Below, in pieces: positions 45,750 to 56,637 of a DNA stretch of 64,000 bases (position 1 is the first letter of the stretch; each line of letters starts with the position of its first letter). Below the pieces are notes generated by a model, which had not been told where the DNA came from, searched no databases, and saw nothing but the letters and a program-made list of their open reading frames with translations. The translations under genes and the position numbers were made by a program. Source of the stretch: Strigamia acuminata (taxonomy: Eukaryota > Arthropoda > Chilopoda > Geophilomorpha > Linotaeniidae); contig OX442318.1 of assembly GCA_949358305.1 (NCBI GenBank), positions 9,038,501 through 9,102,500 on the forward strand, in the 5' to 3' direction.

Positions 45750-48700
45750 GCTTCGAGGTTAGATGTCTTGTATTTTGAGACTTAACGGCGATCATGTGTC
45801 CGGGTTCGAATCCGGACAAATCTAGAGGATTTTCAAAAAAAAAATTAAAAATAAAAAAATTAAAAAATTAAAAATAATTTTCATCACAGATTTGAACCCA
45901 CTAGACCAGAGTCAAAAGCTACCGCCACAACACGTGAAGCAGATACCGCACAGCTACAATAGCTGTTATGCTGTATTGTTCTTAAAACTTATACTTATAG
46001 ATTAAATGCGAATAAACATGTAAAAAAAAAAAATAAAATACTTGACCAGAAGAACCTCAAAAAAACTAAAAGACTTGACCAGAAGAACCTCAAAAAAACT
46101 AAAAGACTAGACTAGAAAAACCTCAAAAAACTAAAAGACTAGACTAGAAAAACCTCAAAAAAACTAAAAGACTAGAGAAACCTAAGAAACAAAACGTGGT
46201 AAAATATGTGCAAAAACATGGTAAAATGTGTGCAAAAACTTGGCAAAATGTGTGCCAAAAGTGGCAAAATGTGTGCCAAAACGTGGTAAAATGTGTGCAA
46301 AAACATGATAAAATGTGTGCAAAAATTTGGTCGAAAAACCAAGTTTTCTGACAACTTTTTTTCTTGAAAAATTTTGTTTTTCGACCACATCTCTGCAACC
46401 GTAACATGTGATATTTAATCGATTTTTTAGCCCATTTCCGATCGATTAAGCTCATTTCCGGCACTTTTTCAATTTTGGACCGATTTTGGCAATTTCTCCA
46501 TAGGTTAGCCTTTGGGTTTTTGTCAAAATTGGCAAAAATTGAAAAACTGCTGGAAATGAGCCCAATCGACCTGAAATGAGCTAAAAAATCGTCTAAATAT
46601 CACATTCCTATGCCTATCTGTTGCGCTTGCAGAGATATGGTCGAAAAACGGAATTTTCCAAGTGAAATAGTTGTCTGAAAACTTAGTTTTTCGCAGATGT
46701 GTGCCAAAACGTGGCAAAATGTGTGCAAAACCGTGGTAAAATGTGTGCAAAAACTTGGCAGAATGTGTGCAAAAACGTGGTAAAATATGTGCAAAAACAT
46801 GGTAAAATGTGTGCAAAAATTTGGCAAAATGTGTGCAAAAACATGGTAAAATATGTGCAAAAACTTGGCAAAATGTGTGCCAAAAGTGGCAAAATGTGTG
46901 CCAAAACGTGGCAAAATGTGTGCAAAACCGTGGTAAAATGTGTGCAAAAACTTGGCAGAATGTGTGCAAAAACGTGGTAAAATATGTGCAAAAACTTGGC
47001 AAAATGTGTGCCAAAAGTGGCAAAATGTGTGCAAAACCGTGGTAAAATGTGTGCAAAAACGTGGTAAAATATGTGCAAAAACATGGTAAAATGTGTGCAA
47101 AAACTTGGCAAAATGTGTGCCAAAAGTGGCAAAATGTGTGCCAAAACGTGGTAAAATGTGTGCAAAAACATGATAAAATGTGTGCAAAAATTTGGTCGAA
47201 AAACCAAGTTTTCTGACAACTTTTTTTCTTGAAAAATTTTGTTTTTCGACCACATCTCTGCAACCGTAACAAATAGGCATATGCATGTGATATTTAATCG
47301 ATTTTTTAGCCCATTTCCGATCGATTAAGCTCATTTCCGGCACTTTTTCAATTTTGGACCGATTTTGGCAATTTCTCCATAGGTTAGCCTTTGGGTTTTT
47401 GTCAAAATTGGCAAAAATTGAAAAACTGCTGGAAATGAGCCCAATCGACCTGAAATGAGCTAAAAAATCGTCTAAATATCACATTCCTATGCCTATCTGT
47501 TGCGCTTGCAGAGATATGGTCGAAAAACGGAATTTTCCAAGTGAAATAGTTGTCTGAAAACTTAGTTTTTCGCAGATGTGTGCCAAAACGTGGCAAAATG
47601 TGTGCAAAACCGTGGTAAAATGTGTGCAAAAACTTGGCAGAATGTGTGCAAAAACGTGGTAAAATATGTGCAAAAACATGGTAAAATGTGTGCAAAAATT
47701 TGGCAAAATGTGTGCAAAAACATGGTAAAATATGTGCAAAAACTTGGCAAAATGTGTGCCAAAAGTGGCAAAATGTGTGCAAAACGTGGCAAAATGTGTG
47801 CAAAAACGTGACAAAATGTGTGCAAAAACGTGGCAAAATGTATGCAAAAACATAGTAAAATGTGTGCAAAATGTGGTAAAATGTGTGGAAAAACGTGATA
47901 AAATGTATGCAAAAACGTTGCAAAATGTGTGCAAAAACGTGGCAAAATGTGGCAAAAACGTGGCAAAATGTGGCAAAAACGTGGCAAAATGTGTGCAAAA
48001 ACATAGTAAAATGTGTGCAAAACGTGGTAAAATGTGTGGAAAAACGTGATAAAATGTATGCAAAAACGTTGCAAAATGTGTGCAAAAAAGGTAAAATGTG
48101 TGCAAAAACTTGGCAGTGTGTGTGCAAAACTTGCCAAATGCTGATTAGACGTAAAATGAGCTGAAAAATCGATTCCCGTGTGCGCAATTTGCATATCTGG
48201 CACTGTTGCAGAGATATAAGCAAAAAACTGACTTTTAGAAGAGAAAAAGTGTTAGATCTCTGCAACGGTGCCAGATATGCAAATTGCACACACGGGAATC
48301 GACTTTTTAGCTCATTTTACACGTATTCACCACGTTTTTGGCACTTTTTAAAATTTGCAAAAAAAGACAAGGCAAATGTATGGAGAAATGGAGAAGGAAA
48401 AGTTATCAACTTTTACACCTTTGGATGCAGATTATGAAGCTTTAGGAATACACTTAAAACAATTCAAATGTGGAAAAATAGACAGAAATTAAAATAAGTT
48501 GAATAAGCTTAGAAAATGGTCAAATATCTCAATATTTTCGTATCTAGCTTATTGGAGGGCGCAATTTTTTTTTACCGGTTCTGGTTCTCTACAGTTTATA
48601 GTGGTTAGAATATCTACCACAGTAGAGCTTAGTAAAATTCCTTTCAAAATGTGACTGAGACCACTTTTTTGTGGATACAAAGTCTCTAGTTCGAATCCAG

Positions 48701-49009
48701 AGCAATTCAGATGACGAAAAAATAATTTTTAATTATTTTTATCTCTTAATTTTCAATCAATTATGTCAGTACGCAATGTGTAAGTAAGAGAATTAAGCAG
48801 CAGATGAGTAAGGCGAGTGGTGGCTTTGAGGTATGATGGCTGGTATTTGAAGAACATGTGTCTGTGTTCAAATCCAGGAAAAGGTGGATTTAAGTAAAAA
48901 AAATTCTACTTATTTTATTCAGTTCTAATTTGTGTTATTCTTTTCTAGTAATTTTCTCTCTTAACTCTATAAGAAGGCAATTAAACACAAGAATGACACC
49001 AAGAAGCAG

Positions 49010-49446
49010 TACCGTCTTCCCTCGAATATAACGTCATGACGTTGTGTTCGAATACAACGACACCTGACGTTGTATTCGAATACAACGTCATGACGTTGTA
49101 TTCAAGTTTTTTCTTGCAACTTCTGAAAAATCAGAAAGTATCATGTAATTTGGCAAAATAAATTTGATTGAAAATTTCAATTACAAAATTTGTATCCAAT
49201 TCGTTTTAATACCGTACGTATCAAATTCGTTTTTCCGGCATCGCACCTGTAAAAAGCGCACCCCGCAACACTTCCCGGCATCGCACCCGTCAATGCACTC
49301 GAACATAACGTCATGACGTTGTATTCGAAGTGACGTTGTATTCGAACTGACGTTATATTCGAGAAAAGGCATAAACTTTCGAAAACGGCAATTTTCAAAA
49401 AAACTTGAATACAACGTCATGACGTTATATTCGAGGGAAGACGGTA
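49010..49446. mobile_element. MITE copy 4 (437 bp), macrosatellite edge
   Basis: The left flank GAAGCAG|TA is as in the other copies, but the right flank is TA|GACTAGAAAAACCTC, the start of the 25-bp array. The array therefore ends here by recombination and not at a unit boundary. Confidence 0.9.
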
Positions 49447-50035
49447 GACTAGAAAAACCTCAAAAACTACTAGACTAGAAAAACCTCAAATAAACTAAAA
49501 GACTCGACTTGTAAAACCTCAAAAAAACTAAAAGTCTAGACTAGAAAAACCTCAAACCTAAAAAATACTAAAATACTAGACTAGAAAAACCTCAAAAATA
49601 CTAGACTAAAAAAACCTCAAAAATACTAGACTAGAAAAACCTCAAAAATACTAGACTAGAAAAACCTCAAAAATACTAGACTAGAAAAACCTCAAAAATA
49701 CTAGACTAGAAAAACCTCAAAAATACTAGACTAGAAAAACCTCAAAAATACTAGACTAGAAAAACCTCAAAAATACTAGACTAGAACAACCTCAAAAATA
49801 CTAGACTAGAAAAACCTCAAAAATACTAGACTAGAAAAACCTCAAATAAACTAAAAGACTCGACTTGTAAAACCTCAAATAAACTAAAAGACTCGACTTG
49901 TAAAACCTCAAATAAACTAAAAGACTCGACTTGTAAAACCTCAAAAAAACTAAAAGTCTAGACTAGAAAAACCTCAAACCTAAAAAATACTAAAAGACTA
50001 GACTAGAAAAACCCAAGATAAAAACCTCAAAAAAA
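49447..50035. repeat. 25-bp array (ACTAGACTAGAAAAACCTCA)
   Basis: About 20 copies of CTAGACTAGAAAAACCTCAA+AAATA, with a second variant GACTCGACTTGTAAAACCTC repeated at 49.86-49.94 kb. Short relatives sit inside each macrosatellite unit. Confidence 0.9.
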
Positions 50036-50149
50036 CCGAGGAAAGGAAACTAGAAGAAACCCAAGGAAAGACAACCATGTACCCCCCCTTTTTCCCGTTT
50101 TCGCAAAATGAAAAAAAACCACTGAAAAAAAGTTGACCAACGTGGAGAG

Positions 50150-50680
50150 CGACTCGGGGAGGCGAACCCGCGACGCGCCCGGCAATGCCGGCGCAATGGG
50201 TATCCTCCCACCGGCTCCCACCGGTGCTTTTTAGCAGAGTCGCTTAGTTTGAGCCTTATAAACTTGAATTTTGCATTTTTAAAACTGAAAAAATAAATTT
50301 TAAAAAACAAAACTACTCCGGGATTTGAACCCGTACCCAAATCACTCGAACCATGCACTCGAACCACACGGCTACGCAGAACAGCAATGGTTAATGATTA
50401 CAAACTAGATTATTTTTTTTTAGACTGAAAAAAATTAATAATAAAACGTAAAACTAATTGTGGATTTGAACCCCTTCACACAGCACTCTTGCCACAAACT
50501 CTAACCACACGGCTACCTAGGCTGGCAATGATTAAGCAAGGTTTAAGCTTTACAAACTTTAATTTCCCTTTTTTAGTTTGAAAAAATTAATAATAAAAGA
50601 CAAAACTAATCGCGGATTCGAACCCATTCACACATCGCTGTAATCACACACCCTAACCACACAGCCACCGCGGTTGATAC
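50150..50680 (-). repeat. Four tandem tRNA-like units, minus strand
   Basis: On the minus strand four modules repeat about every 145-160 bp (about 50154-50229, 50316-50384, 50459-50525, 50612-50677). Each has an A-box-like segment (GTAGCCGTGTGGTT type) and a B-box (GGGTTCAAATCC or GGGTTCGAATCC type), separated by A-rich linkers containing ATTAATAATAAAA. None shows a full cloverleaf acceptor stem that I can pair, so they are tRNA-derived repeats and not tRNA genes. Confidence 0.65.
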
Positions 50681-50824
50681 CTACTTTCATAACTTAGTTT
50701 CTTTCTTTCCATTTATCACCTTAAAAAAATATTAATAACATATGCTACGTTCTGTATCTATGTGGGATAAACAGAAAATATATTCATCAATTTTTTATTT
50801 TTATATTTATATTTTTCTTTTTAG

Positions 50825-50964
50825 ACGCTGATCCGTCCATAGAAAAGCCCGTCGACAAAAATCACTCATCCAGAATGTCGCCAATCTGTGAAAAAACGGA
50901 TAAAATGACAAGAGAATCGCGATGTTTAATTATTCATAAACTCTATCTAGAAATGGGAAGCTAA
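50825..50964 (+). CDS. Possible terminal exon of unknown gene
   Basis: A strong acceptor (pyrimidine tract ending TTTTTAG) precedes 46 codons ending in TAA: it starts DADPSIEKPVDKNHSS and ends KLYLEMGS. Composition is more coding-like than the neighbours. I recognise no domain, and no upstream exon was identified among the repeats to its left. Confidence 0.3.
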
Positions 50965-50999
50965 ACTACCCTTATTTTTGGCCAAATGATGTCTAAAGT

Positions 51000-51320
51000 G
51001 ACTTTTTGAACAGGTTTTTGCTTATATCTCTGCAATAGTGCCAGATATGCAAATTGCGCACACGGGAATCGATTTTTCAGCTCATTTTACGTCTAATCAG
51101 CACGTTTCTGGCACTTTTTCAATTTTTGGGCATTTCTGCAAATTTTAAAAAGAGCCCAAAACGTGCTGAATACATGTAAAATGAGCTAAAAAGTCGATTT
51201 CTGTTGGCGGAATTTGCATATCTGGCACCGTTGCAGAGATATAAGCAAAAAACTGACTTTTTGAACAGTTTTTTGCTTATTTGTATATCTCTGCAACAGT
51301 GCCAGATATGCAAATTAATA
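51000..51320. repeat. Hairpin copies related to the macrosatellite hairpin
   Basis: It contains GCCAGATATGCAAATTGCGC followed by the inverted GAATTTGCATATCTGGCACC, and CTCATTTTACGTCTAATCAG as in the 41.6-kb hairpin. It lies outside the macrosatellite, so the hairpin is an independent dispersed repeat. Confidence 0.8.
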
Positions 51321-51525
51321 AAATAAAAATAAAAAATAAAAAATTACAATTATTCACACGTTAGAAATCTTCAACAGCAATTATTGCAATTAAAAAATCG
51401 ATTTATTAATTAAAAATAAACAAAAAAAAATAAACAAAACAAAATATTTATTAGGGTTAAAAAGGTATATTAGGCAGAAAAAAAAACAAAAAAAAAATTT
51501 AAACAAAAAAAAAAAAATCAATTAA

Positions 51526-51997
51526 TTAATCATCAAAGTTTTGCGATAGAAGGAAATTAGCCGCCAAATTTTCGTTTTTCTCGCACGCAAAATACGCTTG
51601 AACCACCAAATGTTCGGGGAACCCCAACGCTTTCAACTGAAATTGCAAAATTAAAAAAAAATCAATTTTTCCCATCAAAATTTTCAATTTTTCAAATTAC
51701 CCTTTCAATGGCTTCCTTGTCTTGCGGAGTGACTTGAATTCCAAGTACAGGGCCGCTGCCGCCGCCTCCTCCAGCCGCTGCGTGACCCCCGGTTCCGGTG
51801 GAAGCTGAAAACGGAAGAAATTTCATTATTTTTCGTGAGTTTTGTCGATTTGCGTGGCAACCTGTGGGTTCATTAAGCATGCGCACAAATGCTTGTTGGT
51901 TTTGGTTGATGAGTTGAAGCAACTGCGGATTGCTTTGTTCAATTTGTTGCAGTATGGCATTAAGTAGCTGAGGGTTTTGCTGGATTACTTGACGCAT
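51526..51997 (-). CDS. RAD23: RAD23 C-terminal part, last three exons
   Basis: RAD23 carries ubiquitylated substrates to the proteasome and stabilises XPC in nucleotide excision repair. Minus-strand exons: from 51997 (or about 52009) down to 51862, 51804-51701, and 51636-51526 (TAA). They encode the XPC-binding domain ([40 protein letters not shown]), a Gly-rich linker, [19 protein letters not shown], and the C-terminal UBA2 ending FLLSQNFDD. Introns are 57 and 64 bp with good GT-AG sites. Homology extends four residues further (QFQQ) and then stops without an obvious acceptor. The UbL, UBA1 and N-terminal exons are not in the window as far as I can see. Either they lie beyond, or this is a truncated copy. 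Confidence 0.9.
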
Positions 51998-52640
51998 CTG
52001 TTGGAATTGTACATATTTGACATAGAAATTTGCAAGGATGGCAAGTTATCAACAAGAAAACTCAGCACTCTCTTTGTATTTGCAATAATCCAATTGGCCC
52101 TTCTACTCCACTAATTTGTGTGCTACATCCATACTGTTGCACATGAATCTCCAATAACCACAGTTAGTTCGTATGCCAGTCTATTAACCTGTATTTCCTT
52201 GTCTGCATTCATTCAATATAATTTAATCGCTTGCATAGGTTTATAATCTTGCCATCCACTACAAAGATTTAAAAAAAAATTAGTAAAACTATAAGAATAT
52301 TAACATAAATGCTAAATTAATTATACTAACCTAGATTAATAACAATATTCCTTTTTTTCTTTGGTTTATCAGGTTTATCAAGTGCATCTAAAAATATTTT
52401 TTAAAAATTGTTTTAGTAGGTTTACAAAAGAAAATCAGCATTTTCTCCCTTTTAACTACTTTTAATATCAATTTTATTGTTATAATTGGAAAGTACACCA
52501 AAAACTGCACCAGAAAAGTTTTCTTTCCAATCTTATGATTCATTTTTTAATTAATTTTTTTGGAAATTACACAAACCGAAAGTTGAAACATACAGACACA
52601 CACGCACAAACAAACGTTCAAGTAAAGTTAAATAAAAACC
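51998..52640. other. Sequence upstream of the RAD23 exons, nothing recognised
   Basis: AT-rich sequence, no further RAD23 exon on the minus strand and no other gene. Confidence 0.5.
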
Positions 52641-52654
52641 TTTAAAAAAAAATC

Positions 52655-52840
52655 AAGAAGCAAAATTAATCCAATGTTTAGTGGGAGTAAAAACAATTAT
52701 AATAATAATGACTTTGTATTGACGTAACAGTGGAATCAATTACCAATTACTGTTGCTATAGTTATCATAGTTACGTCGATTCACGGTTAATTTGAAAAAT
52801 TCATAAAATATTTATTCTTCAATTATAAAGGAAAGAGTCA
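52655..52840 (+). repeat. Direct repeat, left copy (pair with 54.70 kb)
   Basis: Shares AGTGGGAGTAAAAACAATTA (GGTGGGAGT in the partner), ATTGACGTAACA and TTAATTTGAAAAATTCATAA with 54704-54885 in the same orientation, about 90 percent alike by eye. The pair brackets a 1.9-kb segment. Confidence 0.8.
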
Positions 52841-53039
52841 ACACTGTCATTAAACTGCACACAATCCACCAAGGTTCTGATCTGGTAAGTACTCTTGTTT
52901 CCTTTTTAAAACTGCAACAGATTTAATTTAATCCTATTTATCGTATAAAAGTGTTATGTGACGGTGTGGTCTTATCCAGGGCAACGTAGGGATGGGATTG
53001 GATTGCCGCTTATGTAAATGCAGACAAGGGACTCCAGAT

Positions 53040-53500
53040 TGTGGGTTTGGTGGCCTTTAATTGTTGTCTAGGGGTAAAAAATCATCAGTCTACACCATGT
53101 GCTGGCCATGCCTTTTGGCCACACAGCAACCAACCCGTCACAGACAGGGAGGTAATCCCTATGGGTGACGTGGTCGGTATACTTTACTTTACTATTCTGC
53201 CGTACATACTTCGGATCCAGCACAGCCTCCGTGAGCGGCCACTTAGGCCAACATCACACCATTGAACATAGTGGGAAGGTGGAGCAGTGCAGACAATGAA
53301 TTCTTCCTGGCATCCACAGACAACTCTCTTCAATCTCTCTCTTCTCCTTACACCACTCAGTTCCCTCCTTCCCCTCACTAAGTTAGTCCACACTCTACGA
53401 GTAAGAGTAGGGCTGACCTTGGGGCCATTAGGCAGTATGTGTAGCGACGCAGGTCACCCTTGGGTCACAGTTGCCTACAATTTTATTAAATATATAATGG
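53040..53500 (+). repeat. Dispersed repeat, copy A (related to 58.55 kb)
   Basis: Shares CTCCCTCCTTCCCCTCACTA-type sequence (TTCCCTCC here), GACCTTGGGGCCATTAGGCA-like and AGGTCACCCTTGGGT with the reverse complement of 58570-58760. A transposable-element fragment of unknown class; no conserved protein domain recognised. Confidence 0.6.
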
Positions 53501-53660
53501 GAAATTATCTTGGAAAGTGGGAAACACAGCATACCGTACTCAGAATGTTATCCGGACTAACAAGCTGTCCAGATGGGAGCGGGAATTTAAGATTGTTGGG
53601 TGTAGGTTTGGTCAAGCAAACCTGTCCGAACCACACCATAAATGACAAAAAAATAATAAA

Positions 53661-53742
53661 AATAAATGACATAAATGACATAAATGACATAAATGACATA
53701 AATGACATAAATGACATAAATGACATAAATGACATAAATGAC
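53661..53742. repeat. (ATAAATGAC)n 9-bp microsatellite
   Basis: Nine near-perfect 9-bp units, ending exactly where the second composite SINE begins. Confidence 0.9.
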
Positions 53743-54236
53743 ATGCGATGCGTTTCCAGTATTATCTTGAGTGGACACGTGTATTCAAGTCTCTAGTTCG
53801 AATCCAGAGCAATTCAGATGACGAAGATAATTATTTTTAAACATTTTCTATCTTTTAATTTTCAATCAATTACGTCAGTGCGCAATCTGTAAGTAAGAGA
53901 ATTAAGCAGTAGTTGGATAAGAAGGAGTGGTGGCTCAGAGGTATGATGGCTGGTATTAATAAACAAAATAAATGAAGAACATGTGTCTGTGTTCAAATCC
54001 AGAGATGGATAAATTTAAGTAAAAAAAAATTCTGCTGATTTTATTCAGTTCTAATTTGTGTTATTCTTTTCTAGTAATTTTCTCTCTTAATTCTATAAGA
54101 AGGCAATTAGACATAGGGATAACAACAAGAAGCAGTAGCTTCGAGGTTAAATGTCTAGTATTTTGAAACTTAACGACGGACATCTGTTCGGGTTCGAATC
54201 CCGACCAATCTAGAGGATTTAAAAAAAAAATTAAAA
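53743..54236 (+). mobile_element. Composite SINE, copy 2, with likely target-site duplication
   Basis: Nearly identical to 38957-39450, including the three B-box motifs and A-rich tail (TTTAAAAAAAAAATTAAA). It is inserted in the 9-bp microsatellite: ATAAATGAC stands immediately left and recurs directly after the tail. The third module has the intact GAAGCAGTAGCTTCGAGG, the unoccupied form of the MITE target. Confidence 0.85.
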
Positions 54237-54515
54237 TAAATGACGTGACGTGAGTGACGTAAGTGAGTGACGTAAGTGAGTGACGTAAGTGAGTGACGTA
54301 AGTGAGTGACGTAAGTGAGTGACGTAAGTGAGTGACGTAAGTGAGTGACGTAAGTGAGTGACGTAAGTGAGTGACGTAAGTGAGTGACGTAAGTGAGTGA
54401 CGTAAGTGAGTGACGTAAGTGAGTGACGTAAGTGAGTGACGTAAGTGAGTGACGTAAGTGAGTGACGTAAGTGACGTAAGTGACGTAAGTGACGTAAGTG
54501 ACGTAAGTGACGTAA
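54237..54515. repeat. 13-bp array (GTGAGTGACGTAA)n
   Basis: About 18 copies of GTGAGTGACGTAA followed by a run of 9-bp GTGACGTAA units. It is related to the ATAAATGAC repeat on the other side of the SINE by CAT/CGT changes, so both may derive from one original array. Confidence 0.9.
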
Positions 54516-54703
54516 ATACTCCGTAATATTTAGTATCTTTAACTCGTTTGCTCGGTTCCACCGTTTGACTGAACAGGTTAAACATGGCGGTTAATAATGC
54601 CATTCAAAGCAAAAAAAAATTTCTGCTACTTTGTTATTATTTGTGATGATTAATTACAAGTAGCTTTTGGAGGAACAAACGTGTTACAGAAACTAAAGAA
54701 AAG

Positions 54704-54885
54704 ATCAAGAAGCAAAAGTAATCCAATTTTCGGTGGGAGTAAAAACAATTATAATAATACTGACTTTATATTGACGTAACACTGAAATCAATTATCAATT
54801 ACTGTTGCCATAGTTATCATACCTATGTCGATTCAGAGTTAATTTGAAAAATTCATAAAATATTTATTCTTGAACACTCAATAAA
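54704..54885 (+). repeat. Direct repeat, right copy (pair with 52.66 kb)
   Basis: Same-orientation partner of 52655-52840. No LTR-like TG...CA ends were found. Confidence 0.8.
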
Positions 54886-55076
54886 CCTGTGACGGTTGTA
54901 AAACCGTATAGTCCGCAATTTTCCATCAGATGGTGCTATTTGATAAAAAGCGCATATTTTGAATATATTTAAAAAGAGTCATAATTGATTCTAGCACAAT
55001 TTAATTGTTAGACCGTTAAGCGATTCTGTCTTGTGATTGTAGCACCATTCACCAAAAACGGGCCAAAATGACGTCA

Positions 55077-55301
55077 TTTTGCGGGCAAATGGCGGACAAC
55101 TGACATAACATCCCGCATTTGCATTTTAAGATGACATTTATATTTTATGTTTAAGTTAAAAATAATATCTGTAAATTATTTATTACATTTTTAGATTTTT
55201 TTTAAAAATCAAACGTTAAATAAAATTGAACTATGTATGTTATAACATCCTCCAAAAATTTAAATTTGTTATGTCAATTGTCCGCCATTTGCCCGCAAAA
55301 A
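55077..55301. mobile_element. Short inverted-repeat element with 34-bp arms
   Basis: The arm TTTTGCGGGCAAATGGCGGA (continuing to TAACA) pairs with the inverted arm at 55268-55301 with one mismatch; the loop is about 157 bp. A CRE-like TGACGTCA abuts the left arm. No target duplication was found. Confidence 0.75.
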
Positions 55302-55916
55302 GTTTTAACAATGCAACGACAGATTGCTCCTTCTTTGCATTTGTACGGGACAACTTAGATTACAAAAAAATGGCGGATGTGAAGTCCTGTAAGTAATCGT
55401 CCTAGGTTAGAGTATACATCCTATATGTTATTACTATAGGAATACTTTATACTAGTACAGGTTCAACTGCGCTATTGTGAACACCATTACAACAAACAAA
55501 TTTTTTTTTGGTTGTTTCTCCCATTTTAAATTATTTCGTCATAACAAACTTTCGTTACAGTATTAGGAGTAAGCTTGTTAATCCGACCCGCCTGATCCGC
55601 CAATCCGCAGATCCCATCCGCTCGGATCGGATGCGGATTTTTTCGACTGATCCGCCTGCAGATCCGGTTGCGGATCGGACGGGTGACCAATCAGAGCCAT
55701 CAATCCGCGGATCGGATTGGGCAAATCCGCGGACTGATCCGAACAATCCGCCATTTTTTTAAACTGTTTTTTTCCATTGTTATTATTGATTGTATTGTAA
55801 AATAAAGTAAAGTAAAGTAAATCAGAATTTTTTTATGTGAAATAAAATGATTGTAATTATAATTTGGAATCACTAATTACATTACCTTCGGCCGGCAACG
55901 CGCATGCGAATTTTAC

Positions 55917-56269
55917 GGGATGGACTAAACGTCAGGCATCAGGTGTCAGGCACCTGACTATTCTAGACTAACTGTCAGGCGTCAGGCGTCTGAATCTCCC
56001 TTCTCACCAAAACTAAACGTCAGGCATCAGGTGTCAGGCACCTGACTATTCTAGACTAACTGTCAGGCGTCAGGCGTCTGAATCTCCCTTCTCACCAAAA
56101 CTAAACGTCAGGTGTCAGGCGTCGGGTGTCAGGTGTCAGACATCCGACTTTTCCCAACTAACTGTCAGGCGTAGGGTGTCAGGTGTCAAGCGTCAGGCCC
56201 CCAACGCCTGACAGTTAGTTGGAAAAAGTCGGGTGCCTGACGCCTGACACCTGACGTTTAGTCCATCCC
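55917..56269. mobile_element. Nested foldback with 9-bp target duplication
   Basis: Ends GGGATGGACTAAACGTCAGG and CCTGACGTTTAGTCCATCCC are exact inverted complements. GAATTTTAC flanks both sides (55908-55916 and 56270-56278). The interior is GTCAGGCGTC / GTCAGGTGTC repeats including a near-exact duplication of about 87 bp. The opposite arm of the host element (GTAAAATTCGCATGCGC near 56422) preserves the uninterrupted site. A 9-bp TSD suggests a Mutator-type element. Confidence 0.9.
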
Positions 56270-56637
56270 GAATTTTACCCAGTGCTTCACCCGTTTTTTG
56301 ATGCAATGAAGCACCGGCGCACTTTTTAATAATTCGTGGTCGTGTCGTGACCATGGGTAAATTTAGTCACGAACACGATCACGAACTATTAAAAAGTGCG
56401 CCGGTGCTTCATTGCACTGGGTAAAATTCGCATGCGCGCTGCCGGCCCTTAAGTAAGGTAATGTAATTAGTGATTACCAAATTATAATTATAATTATTTT
56501 ATTTCACTTATAACAATTTTAAAAAATTCTGATTTACCTTACTTTGCTTTATTTTACAATTCAATCAATAATAACAATGGAAAAAAAAACTTTAAATAAA
56601 AATTGCGGATTTTTCGGATCTGTCCGCGGATTTGCGG

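Larger units (their letters stand above)
39641..49446. repeat. Macrosatellite: three units of 2854, 2818 and 3697 bp plus a terminal MITE
   Basis: The start of the MITE recurs at 39641, 42495, 45313 and 49010. Each unit holds, in order: MITE, rest of the SINE third module, antisense tRNA-like module, ACTAGACTAGAAAAACCTC repeats, 22-bp repeats, a foldback block, a second 22-bp array, a second hairpin, unique sequence, and SINE modules 1-2. Units 2 and 3 are almost identical; unit 3 is longer by one extra foldback plus array block (about 880 bp). Confidence 0.92.

Noticed and set aside
54061-54603. 180-codon minus-strand frame with repeated SLTSLTYVTHLRH
   Set aside because: Product of the 13-bp microsatellite plus the SINE; no gene features.
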